Shown piece by piece: positions 46,827 through 55,803 of a stretch of 64,000 nt of DNA. The first letter of the stretch is position 1, and the number at the start of each line of letters is the position of its first letter. A model generated the notes under the pieces. That model had not been told where the DNA came from. It did not search any database and saw nothing but the letters and a program-made list of their open reading frames with translations. Source of the stretch: Oscillospiraceae bacterium (GTDB lineage: Bacteria > Bacillota > Clostridia > Oscillospirales > Oscillospiraceae); the NCBI GenBank assembly GCA_910575505.1, contig CAJTFK010000013.1, forward strand, positions 1 to 64,000, written 5' to 3'. The position numbers and the translations under genes were made by a program.

Positions 46827-47351
46827 ATGACCCTGCTGGAGAGCAATACGGACCGGGAGCGCTTTGCCCGGCTCTACCGGGACAATCAGCGTCAGATGCT
46901 TCGGCAGGCGGTCCGCATATTGGGCGCGGGCCCGCGGGCGGAGGATGTGGTCCACGACGCCTTTGTAAAGCTGATCCGCTGCTTTAACGAGCTGCGGGAC
47001 CGGCCCGAGGACCGCCTGTCCGCCTGGCTGCTGGTGGTGACGAAAAACAACGCGCTGGACCTTTTGCGGAGGGAGAGCCGGGAAATGGAGCTGGGGGAGC
47101 TGGAGGAGCGGATGGCCGCTCCAGCCGAGGACGGGGAGTTTTATGCCCTGGTGGCCCTGATCCGCAGGATGCCGGAGGGCTACCGCCGGATTCTGGAGCT
47201 TCGTTTTGTGGCGGAGTGGAGCCTGGCGGACATCGCCGAAGAGCTGGGACTTTCGGAGAGCGCGGTTAAGAGCCGCATTTTCCGGGGACGAAAGCTGCTG
47301 ATTCGGGCGCTGAGAAAGGAGGGGTATCTGGATGGACGGGCCTGTATTTGA
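46827..47351 (+). CDS. RNA polymerase sigma factor, ECF family
   Basis: The 174-residue protein has region 2 (FARLYRDNQRQMLRQAVRIL, AEDVVHDAFVKLIRCFNEL) and region 4 (YRRILELRFVAEWSLADIAEELGLSESAVKSRIFRGR). The ATG at 46827 lacks a close ribosome-binding site, and homologous sequence seems to extend upstream through LFPYC, so a non-ATG start a few codons earlier is possible. It overlaps the anti-sigma gene by 20 bases. Confidence 0.9.
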   Translation: MTLLESNTDRERFARLYRDNQRQMLRQAVRILGAGPRAEDVVHDAFVKLIRCFNELRDRPEDRLSAWLLVVTKNNALDLLRRESREMELGELEERMAAPAEDGEFYALVALIRRMPEGYRRILELRFVAEWSLADIAEELGLSESAVKSRIFRGRKLLIRALRKEGYLDGRACI

Positions 47352-48384
47352 CGCTATGCTGAAAACCGCTCTGGAGGAGGCCCTTCGTCAGGACCTGGAG
47401 GAAGCGCCGCCCGCGCCCCGGCCCTCCCGGCGGCACAGGCGGCGGATGAGGCTGCTGCTGGACGGATATGACAACCGGGAAACGGGCTGCGGCTGGCGGT
47501 GCCGTCCCGCCCGATGGCTGGCGGTGGTGGTCATCGCCGCGCTGCTGACCGGCACCGCCGCAGGCTATGCCCTGGGAGGCGGGGGACTGTTTCAGCGGAT
47601 GTTTGAGGAAAGTGACTGGGCCGCCCGCTACGGCGGCGCAGCGGACACAGATCAGCTGCTGGGTATGGGGGGCGATTTGAACGCCGCGGCGGCGGAGAGA
47701 AACGGCCTGCGCTTTGAGCTGCTGGACGCCGTGTCCGACGGGCAGTTTGCCATGGTCTGCGGCCGGCTGACCATACAGGACCGGTATTTTCTGGAGCAGA
47801 TGGAGAGTCCCGGCGATCTCTCTTTCAAAGAGTGGGGGATGCTGCGGTGGGGGGAAACAGAGCTGCCTGTGAGCTGCGGACTCAGCGTCAATTCCTGGGT
47901 CAACAGGCCTGAGCTGGAAGAAGGGCAGTATTACCTGGTCTTCTCCGTCAGCGACGTTGCGTTATCGGAGGGCGGACAGTATGAGGTCCGTCTGCGGGAC
48001 GCCTTCTGCCACGGCGGCAGTGCGGAGCTGACGGGGGATTGGTCCATGTCCGTGACCTTCCGCCCCGCCGCTCTGCGGACCGGGACGCCGGAACAGGTCT
48101 GCCGGATCGCCGGCCGGACTCTGATTCTGGACCGGCTGTCCATTTCGCCGCTGGCGCTGAATATGGAGCTCCATACCCCGGAACCGGGCCTGGAGCTGGA
48201 GGATATCAGCAGCCTGGCGGTCCGCATGGAGGATGGAACCCTCATCATCCGGGAGGACTGCGTGCTGGGGGTCACCCAAAGTGAATCAAACCTGCGGCTG
48301 ACACTGGAATTTCAGATGCCTCTGAATGTGGAGCGGGTGGACTGTGTGCTCATAGGCGGACAGCCGCTTTATCTGGAGAAATAA
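47332..48384 (+). CDS. DUF4179-type membrane anti-sigma factor
   Basis: The 350-residue protein has a cytosolic N-terminus (about 1-60, very Arg-rich at 28-40), a membrane segment (about 61-82, WLAVVVIAALLTGTAAGYAL) and a large extracellular part of beta sandwiches (RFELLDAVSDGQFAMVCGRLTI; WSMSVTFRP; LDRLSISPLALNMELH). This is the layout of DUF4179 proteins encoded after ECF sigma genes. AGGAGG precedes the ATG inside the sigma gene. Confidence 0.8.
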   Translation: MDGPVFDAMLKTALEEALRQDLEEAPPAPRPSRRHRRRMRLLLDGYDNRETGCGWRCRPARWLAVVVIAALLTGTAAGYALGGGGLFQRMFEESDWAARYGGAADTDQLLGMGGDLNAAAAERNGLRFELLDAVSDGQFAMVCGRLTIQDRYFLEQMESPGDLSFKEWGMLRWGETELPVSCGLSVNSWVNRPELEEGQYYLVFSVSDVALSEGGQYEVRLRDAFCHGGSAELTGDWSMSVTFRPAALRTGTPEQVCRIAGRTLILDRLSISPLALNMELHTPEPGLELEDISSLAVRMEDGTLIIREDCVLGVTQSESNLRLTLEFQMPLNVERVDCVLIGGQPLYLEK

Positions 48385-48386
48385 GG

Positions 48387-48416
48387 AAATCCCCCGCCCT
48401 CCGGCGGGGGATTTTT
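48387..48416. terminator. Bidirectional terminator
   Basis: AAATCCCCCGCC pairs with GGCGGGGGATTT and is followed by TT. It separates convergent genes. Confidence 0.88.
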
Positions 48417-48417
48417 C

Positions 48418-49245
48418 TCAGCGCTGGTCCATAATCCACAGCGCGCCGTTCAGGGCCCGAAAGACCGAGGTCTTTCCCGGTGTGAACTGAATGGTATCCC
48501 CGTCCCTGTAGAGCTCCCGTCCGGTGATTTGGAGCATGGACATCAGATACAGTCTCTGATGGATTTCCGGCCAGTCCGCTTCCGGATTGATGAACCACAG
48601 CTCCGGGAAACCGAACTGCTTCAGTCCCCATGTGCCGGTCAAGGGGAGGTCCCCCTTCTGCCCGTGGCGGATGGAGACCCAAAGGGGCGCAGGGAAGTAT
48701 TCCAGGTCCTGGAAATGCTGTTCCAGAATTTCGGCGTGGTACAGATAGACCCGCCGGCTGACCAGCAGCTCGGGGGAATCGACATAGACGCCCAGAGCGC
48801 TCTCCGTGTCCAGCAGGGCGGCGGCAAGCCGGGTGAACAGGCGGCAGGCACGGACCGTTTCCACCTGCGTGGTTCCCCCGTCCTGCCGGGCCAGGACCAG
48901 AAAGGCCTGATTGCCCGGAATGGCCTCTTTTTCCTCCGGGGAAAACAGCCCTTCCTGAATGGCGGACAGGTCGCAGACCTGGGGCGGGTAGGGCATGGCC
49001 ATATAGCTGCAAAAGAAGGAAACGCCTTCCAGGCTGATACGCGCTGCGGGGGCGTTGGGATGGCTGCCGTCCCTGCCGGTCAGGGCACGGGGGCCAAACC
49101 GGTTTTCCATCAGCCGGAGCACCGCGGGCCAGCCCACGTCTCTGCCCAGAAGAATGACGGCTTTGGCATCCGCCTTCGGAGCGGCGGCGGGCTCCGGGTC
49201 CCTGGCCGGATCCCGGCTGCGCCTGAAGCGGTCGAAAATTCCCAT
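48418..49245 (-). CDS. DUF4261 domain protein
   Basis: The 275-residue protein starts at the ATG at 49245 (GGAGG 8 bases upstream). After a basic N-terminus (GIFDRFRRSRDP) the sequence follows the DUF4261 pattern: VSFFCSYMAMPYPP, NQAFLVLARQDGG, LFTRLAAALLDTESALGVYVDS and WVSIRHGQKG. The family has no known activity. Confidence 0.72.
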   Translation of the reverse strand: MGIFDRFRRSRDPARDPEPAAAPKADAKAVILLGRDVGWPAVLRLMENRFGPRALTGRDGSHPNAPAARISLEGVSFFCSYMAMPYPPQVCDLSAIQEGLFSPEEKEAIPGNQAFLVLARQDGGTTQVETVRACRLFTRLAAALLDTESALGVYVDSPELLVSRRVYLYHAEILEQHFQDLEYFPAPLWVSIRHGQKGDLPLTGTWGLKQFGFPELWFINPEADWPEIHQRLYLMSMLQITGRELYRDGDTIQFTPGKTSVFRALNGALWIMDQR

Positions 49246-49595
49246 ATGTTTTTCCTCCAGATATCCGTTTTTCCGGATTTTTTCGAATTCCTTGTCCTTG
49301 ATTGACAGAGAAGATGATAGCACAGAATCAATGAGAGTACAATCTTTTTTCAAAATCGGGCGTACCCGCTCACGCATTTTATTGCCGGCACAGCCGAGCA
49401 CCGGAATATACCATTTTCAAACGCCGGCAAAGACGCTGACGGATAACCCCCTGTGCTGACTGGATCAGGAGGATGAGGTGTAAGGAGCGGGCCCGGTCCC
49501 GCCCTGTTTTTGAAAGGGCCAGGCTCCCGGAAGTCGGAGCGAAGCCCGGCCCCTGCATAAAATCTCCGAATGGGACACTCCCTCAAAAATTCCTC
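49246..49595. other. Intergenic region upstream of merR-type gene
   Basis: It has a copy of the short repeat motif (TAAAATCTCCGAATGG from 49558) and a CGGGCCCG dyad. I see no gene. Confidence 0.4.
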
Positions 49596-49626
49596 TTGAC
49601 TCTCACCCCGGAGGAGGGTATATGCT
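49596..49626 (+). promoter_or_regulatory. MerR-type promoter with 19-bp spacer
   Basis: TTGACT and TATGCT are 19 bases apart. The spacer holds a near-dyad, CTCACCCC with GGAGGAGGG. Long spacers with a central dyad are the hallmark of MerR control, so the regulator probably activates itself. Confidence 0.65.
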
Positions 49627-49686
49627 GTTCCTGAGCTCAAAAATCCGGACCCCGGACGGGGCCCGCAACGTTGCGGAGGATATGCC

Positions 49687-50505
49687 ATGCTGAAAATCGG
49701 TGAATTTTCAAAGCTGTCCAGAATCAGCATCCGTCTGCTGCGCCAGTACGACGAGGCGGGCCTGCTGGCGCCCGTCCGCACCGACTCCTTTACAGGCTAT
49801 CGGTACTACAGCGAAGCGCAGCTGCCCATTGCCAACCGCATCCGCTCCCTAAAGGAAATGGGCTTTACACATACTGCCATTTCAGAGGTTTTGCGGTGCT
49901 ATGACGACCCGGCGGCGCTGGAACGCTGTCTGGTGCTCCAACGGGCCGAGGCCCGCACGGCAGCGGAGGAGGCGGCCCGGCGGCTGCGGCTTCTGGACAC
50001 AGCCATTGAACGGCTGAGAAAGGATGAAGCAAAGATGAAATACGATGTGACTGTTAAGACCATTCCCGCACGCACGGTGGCCAGCGTGCGGCAGATCATC
50101 CCCGGCTATGACCGGGAGGGGGACCTGTGGAGCATTTACTGTCAGGAGACCGCCCGGATGAACATTCAGGACGGGGACCCGGTGCAGTATACCGCCGTGT
50201 ATCACGACGGCGAGTACAGGGAGTCCGACGTGGACGTGGAGATTCAGAAAAGCGTAACGGGCCGCTATCCGGACACGGAGCGCGTGAAGTTCAAGACCGT
50301 GCCGGCAGTGGAGGTGGCCTCCGCCACCTTCCGGGGGAGCTATGATCAGATTGCTGCAGCGAATGAGGCTGTGGCCGCCTGGGTGGCGGACAACGGCTAT
50401 GAATTCGCGGGGCTGTTTTTCAACATCTATCATGTCTCCCCTCACGAGACCCGGAACCCAGATGAGTTTGTCACCGAGGTCTGCTATCCTGTGAAGCGGA
50501 AGTGA
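49687..50505 (+). CDS. MerR-family regulator with GyrI-like effector domain
   Basis: The 272-residue BmrR-like protein has a winged HTH (residues 1-75, MLKIGEFSKLSRISIRLLRQ, TGYRYYSEAQL), a coiled-coil dimer helix (about 80-118) and a GyrI-like ligand-binding domain (about 120-272, VKTIPARTVASVRQIIPGYD; ADNGYEFAGLFFNIYHVSPHE). It likely senses a hydrophobic or cationic compound. GGAGG is 7 bases before the ATG. No transporter is adjacent, so the regulon lies elsewhere or is autoregulatory. Confidence 0.92.
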   Translation: MLKIGEFSKLSRISIRLLRQYDEAGLLAPVRTDSFTGYRYYSEAQLPIANRIRSLKEMGFTHTAISEVLRCYDDPAALERCLVLQRAEARTAAEEAARRLRLLDTAIERLRKDEAKMKYDVTVKTIPARTVASVRQIIPGYDREGDLWSIYCQETARMNIQDGDPVQYTAVYHDGEYRESDVDVEIQKSVTGRYPDTERVKFKTVPAVEVASATFRGSYDQIAAANEAVAAWVADNGYEFAGLFFNIYHVSPHETRNPDEFVTEVCYPVKRK

Positions 50506-50646
50506 AGAGAGAGCCACACCGGCGGCGGGGAGAATTCCCCGCCGCTTCGGCGGTTTCTTCGGCAGCTTTTCGGTGACTTTTCAGGCGCGGCGCTCCGTCC
50601 TTTGCCAGCGGCGTTTCCTGTGTTTTCCCAAAAAGGAAGATTTTCC
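50506..50646. other. Short GC-rich spacer
   Basis: A GGCGGGGAGAA/TTCCCCGCC hairpin at about 50523-50544 may terminate the MerR gene. Nothing else seen. Confidence 0.45.
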
Positions 50647-50675
50647 TTGCGCCTTTGGCGGAAGGCGGTTATAAT
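50647..50675 (+). promoter_or_regulatory. Promoter of der-plsY-gpsA
   Basis: TTGCGC and TATAAT are 17 bases apart. A leader of about 190 bases follows before der. Confidence 0.65.
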
Positions 50676-50873
50676 AGAGACAGAAAAGAGGACCGCCGGC
50701 GGGATGTCACTCAGCTGAGGACGAAAGCGGTTCTTTTCGACCTTTTGGATCTTTTAGACTGCCTGAGCGGGAGAGGCGCGGACACGCTGGCTGCCTTTGG
50801 TCCGCCGCCGGCGGACAGGGCGCAATGAATTGTGAAAGGGAGGAGCCGAAAGGCTCCTTTGGGAGGGATGCAA

Positions 50874-52202
50874 ATGGCAAAGCCTATTGTCGCGATTGTG
50901 GGCCGCCCCAATGTGGGCAAGTCCATGCTGTTTAATAAGCTCATCGGAAAACGCCTCTCCATTGTGGAGGACACCCCCGGCGTCACCCGGGACCGCATTT
51001 ATGGAGAGACCGACTGGAACGGACGGAGCTTCACCCTGGTGGACACCGGCGGCATCGAGCCCCGGACGGACAATCTGATTTTGGAGTTTATGCGGGATCA
51101 GGCCCAGATCGCCATTGACACCGCCACGGTGATTGTCTTCCTGACGGACGTCCGCACCGGCCTCACCGCCTCGGACCAGGAGGTGGCGAATCTGCTCCTC
51201 CGCAGCGGAAAGCCCATCGTTCTGGCGGTGAACAAAATGGACTCCGTCGGCGCGCCGGACCCGGATTTCTATGAGTTCTACAATCTGGGCCTTGGGGACC
51301 CCATCGCGGTTTCCGCTGTCCACGGCCACGGCACCGGCGACCTTCTGGACGCCTGCGTGCAGTATTTTCCCCCGGAAGAGGAGGAAGAGGAGGAGGACGA
51401 CGCCATCAAGGTGGCCGTCATCGGCAAGCCCAACGCCGGCAAATCCTCTCTGGTCAACCGGATTCTGGGAGAGAACCGGGTCATTGTCTCCGACGTGGCG
51501 GGCACCACCCGGGACGCCATCGACTCCCGGTTTGAAAACGACAAGGGCAAATTTGTCTTCATTGACACGGCGGGCCTCCGCCGGAAGAGCAGGGTGGAGG
51601 AGAACATCGAGCGGTACAGCGTTCTCCGGGCCACCATGGCCATTGACCGGGCGGACGTGTGCCTCATTCTGATTGACGCCACCGAGGGCGTCACGGAGCA
51701 GGACACCAAGGTGGCGGGCCTGGCCCACGAGGCGGGAAAGGCCAGCATCATCGTAGTGAACAAATGGGACCTGGTGGAGAAGGACGGCAAGACCATGGAC
51801 CGTATGCGCAGGGAGGTCCAGGAGGGCCTGAGCTTCATGACCTACGCCCCCGTCCTCTTCATCTCCGCCCTGACGGGGCAGCGGGTGGACCGTCTCTTTG
51901 AGCTGATTGACTATGTGTCCAACCAGTCCGCCACCCGCATCACCACGGGCATGCTCAACGATGTGCTGGCCGACGCCCAGGCCAGAGTCCAGCCCCCCAC
52001 GGACAAGGGCCGGCGGCTGAAGATTTACTATATGACCCAGGTGGGCGTCAAGCCGCCTCACTATGTGATCTTCTGCAACGATTCCCGGCTGTTCCACTTC
52101 TCCTATCAGCGCTATCTGGAGAACTGCATCCGCAATACCTTCGGCCTGGAGGGGACCCCCATCCGCATCTCCATCCGGCAGAAGGGGGACAATGAGCCGT
52201 GA
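50874..52202 (+). CDS. der: Ribosome-associated GTPase Der (EngA)
   Basis: The 442-residue double GTPase has two G domains, with P-loops GRPNVGKS (about 8-15) and GKPNAGKS (about 182-189), NKMD and NKWD motifs, and a C-terminal KH-like domain. It acts in 50S subunit maturation. GGGAGGG is 6 bases before the ATG at 50874; the ATG at 50868 is too close. A run of acidic residues (PPEEEEEEEDD) links the G domains. Confidence 0.97.
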   Translation: MAKPIVAIVGRPNVGKSMLFNKLIGKRLSIVEDTPGVTRDRIYGETDWNGRSFTLVDTGGIEPRTDNLILEFMRDQAQIAIDTATVIVFLTDVRTGLTASDQEVANLLLRSGKPIVLAVNKMDSVGAPDPDFYEFYNLGLGDPIAVSAVHGHGTGDLLDACVQYFPPEEEEEEEDDAIKVAVIGKPNAGKSSLVNRILGENRVIVSDVAGTTRDAIDSRFENDKGKFVFIDTAGLRRKSRVEENIERYSVLRATMAIDRADVCLILIDATEGVTEQDTKVAGLAHEAGKASIIVVNKWDLVEKDGKTMDRMRREVQEGLSFMTYAPVLFISALTGQRVDRLFELIDYVSNQSATRITTGMLNDVLADAQARVQPPTDKGRRLKIYYMTQVGVKPPHYVIFCNDSRLFHFSYQRYLENCIRNTFGLEGTPIRISIRQKGDNEP

Positions 52203-52293
52203 GCCGGGCGGCCGTCCGGCGGCTCCGGTGTATATTCCCGGACGGTTCCTTTCCTTCCACAAAACTTCACACGTGTCATAAGGAGGTTTGAGT

Positions 52294-52935
52294 ATGATCG
52301 GGATTTGGTGGTATTTCCTGTATTACGGCGGAATCGCCTTGGCGTGTTACCTCCTGGGCTGTTTCAACGGAGCGGTTATCGTGTCCAAGTATATACTCCG
52401 GGATGACGTCCGGAACCACGGCAGTGGCAACGCAGGCCTGACGAATTTCCACCGGACCTTCGGCGGAGGGCTGACCTTCGTGGTGATTCTCTGCGACGTG
52501 CTGAAGGCGGTGATCGCCGTGCTGCTGGGGAGCTGGCTGTTCAGGGGGGACCCGGTGCTGGGCAAGTACTTCGCGGCCCTGTTCTGCCTGCTGGGGCATA
52601 TGTTCCCCTGCATGTTCCACTTCAAGGGGGGCAAGGGGATTCTCTCCGGCGGCGCCATCGCCCTGATGATTGACTGGCGGATTGCCCTGGTGGTCTGGGG
52701 GGGCTTTTTGATTCTGGTGATTCTGACCCGCTTTGTTTCCCTGGGGTCTTTGTGGGCCGGGGCCAGCTTCCCCTTTATCAGCTGGTACTGCTATCCGGCG
52801 CCCCAGGTCGTAGTGCTTGCCTTCCTCTGCGGGGGGCTGGTGGTCTGGCAGCATCGGGCCAATATCAAACGGCTGCTGGCGGGTAATGAGAACAAATTCA
52901 GCCTGCATCGGAAGAAGGAGGGAGGCCAGTCATGA
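52294..52935 (+). CDS. plsY: Acyl-phosphate:glycerol-3-phosphate acyltransferase PlsY
   Basis: The 213-residue integral membrane enzyme makes lysophosphatidic acid from acyl phosphate. The three family motifs are visible: LLGCFNGAVIVSKYI, GSGNAGLTNFHRTFG (about 43-57) and HMFPCMFHFKGGKGI (about 103-117). AGGAGG is 7 bases before the ATG at 52294. It overlaps gpsA by ATGA, so substrate supply and use are coexpressed. Confidence 0.96.
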   Translation: MIGIWWYFLYYGGIALACYLLGCFNGAVIVSKYILRDDVRNHGSGNAGLTNFHRTFGGGLTFVVILCDVLKAVIAVLLGSWLFRGDPVLGKYFAALFCLLGHMFPCMFHFKGGKGILSGGAIALMIDWRIALVVWGGFLILVILTRFVSLGSLWAGASFPFISWYCYPAPQVVVLAFLCGGLVVWQHRANIKRLLAGNENKFSLHRKKEGGQS

Positions 52936-53936
52936 AAACAGTGGTATTGGGCAGCGGCGGCTGGGGCACGGCTCTGGCGCTTGTCCTCTGTGACAACGGA
53001 CACGATGTGACCCTCTGGTCCCGGACCCCCGCCAAGGCGGAGGCCCTGCGCATGAAACGGGAAAATCCCCTTTTGAAGGGCGTGCCCCTGCCGGATGCCC
53101 TGAACATCACCAGCGAACAGAGCTGTCTGGAGGGGGCAGAGCTGGTGGTCTGTGCCGCGCCCTCCTTCGCCGTCCGGAAGACGGGGGAAATGGCCGCGCC
53201 CTATCTCGGACGGGATACGGTGCTGGTGTCGGTGTCCAAGGGCATCGAGCGGGACACCCATCTGCGGATGAGCCAGATTCTTCAGGAGGCTACCGGCTAT
53301 ACCTGTAAAGTAGCAGCCCTGTCCGGCCCTTCCCATGCAGAGGAGGTGGGACTCCGTCTGCCCACCGGCTGCGTGTCCGCCTGCCCGGACCGGGGCGCGG
53401 CCCGCTTTGTACAGGACGCCTTTATGAACGACTATTTCCGGGTCTACACCAGCTACGACATCATCGGCGTGGAGCTGTCGGCGGCATTGAAAAATGTGAT
53501 TGCCCTCAGCTGCGGCATCTGCGCCGGACTGGGCTTCCAGGATAACACCAAGGCCCTGCTGATGACCCGGGCCATGGCGGAAATCACCCGTCTGGGGGAG
53601 CGGCTGGGGGGCACCCGCCGGACCTTCGGCGGGCTGGCGGGCATGGGGGACCTGATTGTCACCTGTACCTCCATGCACTCCCGCAACAACCGGGCCGGAA
53701 TGCTGATTGGCCAAGGGAAAACGCCCTGGGAGGCCATGGACGAGGTGGGGGCCGTGGTAGAGGGCTACTATGCCGCCGAGAGCATTCACCAGCTTGCGGA
53801 GCGGGAGAACGTTGAAATGCCCGTCTGCCGCTGCGCCTATGAGGTCCTTTACCAGGGCAGGGACCCCAAGGAGGTGGTTCCGGAGCTGATGGGCCGGGCT
53901 AAGAAGGACGAACTGCTGGAGAGATCATGGCTGTAA
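52932..53936 (+). CDS. gpsA: Glycerol-3-phosphate dehydrogenase [NAD(P)+]
   Basis: The 334-residue enzyme reduces dihydroxyacetone phosphate to glycerol-3-phosphate for phospholipid synthesis. The Rossmann start VVLGSGGWGTALAL (4-17), the catalytic Lys region VELSAALKNVIALSCGI and the GLAGMGDLIVTC motif are intact. It completes the der-plsY-gpsA operon. Confidence 0.97.
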   Translation: MKTVVLGSGGWGTALALVLCDNGHDVTLWSRTPAKAEALRMKRENPLLKGVPLPDALNITSEQSCLEGAELVVCAAPSFAVRKTGEMAAPYLGRDTVLVSVSKGIERDTHLRMSQILQEATGYTCKVAALSGPSHAEEVGLRLPTGCVSACPDRGAARFVQDAFMNDYFRVYTSYDIIGVELSAALKNVIALSCGICAGLGFQDNTKALLMTRAMAEITRLGERLGGTRRTFGGLAGMGDLIVTCTSMHSRNNRAGMLIGQGKTPWEAMDEVGAVVEGYYAAESIHQLAERENVEMPVCRCAYEVLYQGRDPKEVVPELMGRAKKDELLERSWL

Positions 53937-54227
53937 TGGGATTTCCCTTGTCGGTTAAATCCTGGGGAAGCCGCTGCCGCGGCAGCAATGAAACCCCGGC
54001 GGTGTCCGGGCCTGTCCTGACAGGTCTGTCGGAATGAATCAATGAAACAGCGGTCCGTCCCAAAGCCAGGGGCGGACTGCAGATCCATTTCTTCTGTTCC
54101 GGCGCAGGGGAACCGCTCCGGTCATGGCGGTCCGGACGCAGATACGGTTCGTCCTGCCGCCTCCTGTGAGGCCGAAGGGTTTTCCGTGTCCGCGTGTCCG
54201 CTGAAGGCAGGGAGGGGAAAGAGAAAA
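53937..54227. other. Gene-free gap between convergent genes
   Basis: It has a GCTGCCGCGGCAGC palindrome about 35 bases after gpsA, without T-run. No gene or RNA recognised. Confidence 0.4.
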
Positions 54228-54262
54228 AGGAAAAAATCCCGGACATAATGTCCGGGATTTGA
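54228..54262 (-). terminator. Terminator of rpmB
   Basis: AAATCCCGGACA pairs with TGTCCGGGATTT across three bases. On the minus strand it ends in TTTTTT. Confidence 0.88.
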
Positions 54263-54271
54263 TCTGTTGGC

Positions 54272-54460
54272 TCAAATCGCTCTGGTAACCTTGCCGGAGC
54301 GCATGCACCGGGTACAAACGTAAACGTGGCGCGGGGAACCGTCAACGATTGCCTTCACACGTTTCACGTTGGGCTTCCAGGGACGGTTGGAACGCCGGTG
54401 AGAGTGAGAGACTTGAATCCCAAAGGTCACACCTTTGCCGCAATACTCGCACTTAGCCAT
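54272..54460 (-). CDS. rpmB: 50S ribosomal protein L28
   Basis: The 62-residue protein begins MAKCEYCGKGVTFG and has the L28 signature VSHSHRRSNRPWKPN. The CxxC pairs (CEYC, CTRC) mark the zinc-binding form. GGAGGTG is 8 bases before the ATG at 54460. It is a single gene, with the promoter in the AT-rich region above it. Confidence 0.96.
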   Translation of the reverse strand: MAKCEYCGKGVTFGIQVSHSHRRSNRPWKPNVKRVKAIVDGSPRHVYVCTRCMRSGKVTRAI

Positions 54461-54621
54461 CCATAGCACCTCCCTGCTGCATATACTTTTGTGCTCACTT
54501 TCAGAAGCACGTCTGTTATGATAGCAGAATTATTCAGAAAAAGCAAGAAGAATTTTCAAAAATTTTAAAAAGATTTCTAAAAATCGTGGTTTTTTTCCCG
54601 GCCTCTGAATGCGGGAAGGTG

Positions 54622-54650
54622 TTGCGGAATCCGGCGAGTTCATATATAAT
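54622..54650 (+). promoter_or_regulatory. hprK operon promoter
   Basis: TTGCGG and TATAAT are 17 bases apart, about 200 bases before hprK. Confidence 0.7.
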
Positions 54651-54852
54651 AGGGTCAACGAGGCTGAAAACCGGCAGACAGCCGTTTTCAGTCGGCGGTC
54701 CGCCGGCGCGTGGGCATTCCCCGGGAAACGGGGCATGTTGGAGGCAGGCGGACTCCGGCGGTGCATACAGCCGGTCTGCGGCGCCGGTTTCCCTTCCTGC
54801 GCGGCAATACAGACAGAACAGGCGCGGCTCCGCGCCGGAAAGGTGAGGAAAC
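54651..54852 (+). promoter_or_regulatory. Structured 5' leader of hprK
   Basis: About 195 bases of mRNA leader contain CTGAAAAC-CGGC with GCCG-TTTTCAG (54663 on), CCCCGGGAAACGGGG, and a GGTCCGCCGG segment complementary to GGCGGACTCCGGCGG further on. The structure resembles no riboswitch I know. Regulation is inferred only from the unusual length and pairing. Confidence 0.45.
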
Positions 54853-55791
54853 ATGCGTGAAGTAAGTGACAACGGCTTGAAGATTACAGAGTTTATTCCC
54901 CTGTTTCATTTGGAGGTGCTGCACCGGGGCTGCGACTTTGAAACGGCCAGGCTGGTGGTGCCGGACCTGAACCGGCCGGGTCTCCAGTTTCACAGCTTTT
55001 TTGATTATTTTGACCCCTGCCGGCTTCAGGTGGTGGGCAAGATGGAGGTTACTTTTTTAAAGAGTTTGACCTCGGCCCAGCGCCGCAAATGCTTTGACGA
55101 CCTCTTTCTCTATGATATTCCCGCGCTGGTCATTGCCCGGGGGCTGGACTGCTTCCCGGAGTGTATGGAGAGCGCCATTGAGCACGAGCGGACCCTGCTG
55201 CGGACGGACGAAGAGACGGTGGTCTTTACCAGCCGGACCATTGAATATCTCAACAGGGTGCTGGCTCCCTGCATTACCCGTCACGGCGTGCTGCTGGATA
55301 TCTATGGCGAGGGCGTTATGATTACCGGCGATTCCGGCGTGGGCAAGAGCGAGGCAGCCATTGAACTGATTATGCGGGGCCACCGTCTGGTGGCCGACGA
55401 CGCAGTGGAGCTCCGCCGGGTATCCGACCAGCTGACGGGCACTGCCCCGGAGATGATCCGGGATTACATCGAGCTCCGGGGCATCGGCGTCATCAACGTG
55501 CGGCAGCTCTTCGGCGTCCGGGCCATCAAGAATGAAACCAAGCTGGACATGGTGGTTCACTTCGAGCCCTGGGACAGCACCAAGTTCTATGACCGGCTGG
55601 GCATTGAGGACCATTTCATTGACATTCTGGATGTGCAGGTGCCGATTGTCACCATTCCGGTCCGGCCGGGCCGAAATCTGGCCAGCATCGTAGAGGTGGC
55701 TGCCATGAACAACCGCCACAGGAAGTTTGGCTATAATGCGGCCCAGGAGCTGGCCCAGAAGGTGGACGCCCGGGCGGACGGAAAATTGTGA
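54853..55791 (+). CDS. hprK: HPr kinase/phosphorylase
   Basis: The 312-residue hexameric enzyme phosphorylates HPr on Ser46 for carbon catabolite control. It has the N-terminal domain (about 1-130), the Walker A motif GDSGVGKS (about 158-165), and the C-terminal signature VPIVTIPVRPGRNLASIVE (about 270-288). GTGAGGA precedes the ATG. It heads the long downstream cluster. Confidence 0.96.
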   Translation: MREVSDNGLKITEFIPLFHLEVLHRGCDFETARLVVPDLNRPGLQFHSFFDYFDPCRLQVVGKMEVTFLKSLTSAQRRKCFDDLFLYDIPALVIARGLDCFPECMESAIEHERTLLRTDEETVVFTSRTIEYLNRVLAPCITRHGVLLDIYGEGVMITGDSGVGKSEAAIELIMRGHRLVADDAVELRRVSDQLTGTAPEMIRDYIELRGIGVINVRQLFGVRAIKNETKLDMVVHFEPWDSTKFYDRLGIEDHFIDILDVQVPIVTIPVRPGRNLASIVEVAAMNNRHRKFGYNAAQELAQKVDARADGKL

Positions 55792-55803
55792 GGAGGACGG
55801 AAC

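Noticed and set aside
53970-53990. GC palindrome after gpsA as a terminator
   Set aside because: The stem GCTGCCGCGGCAGC has no loop room and no T-run; termination is unsupported.
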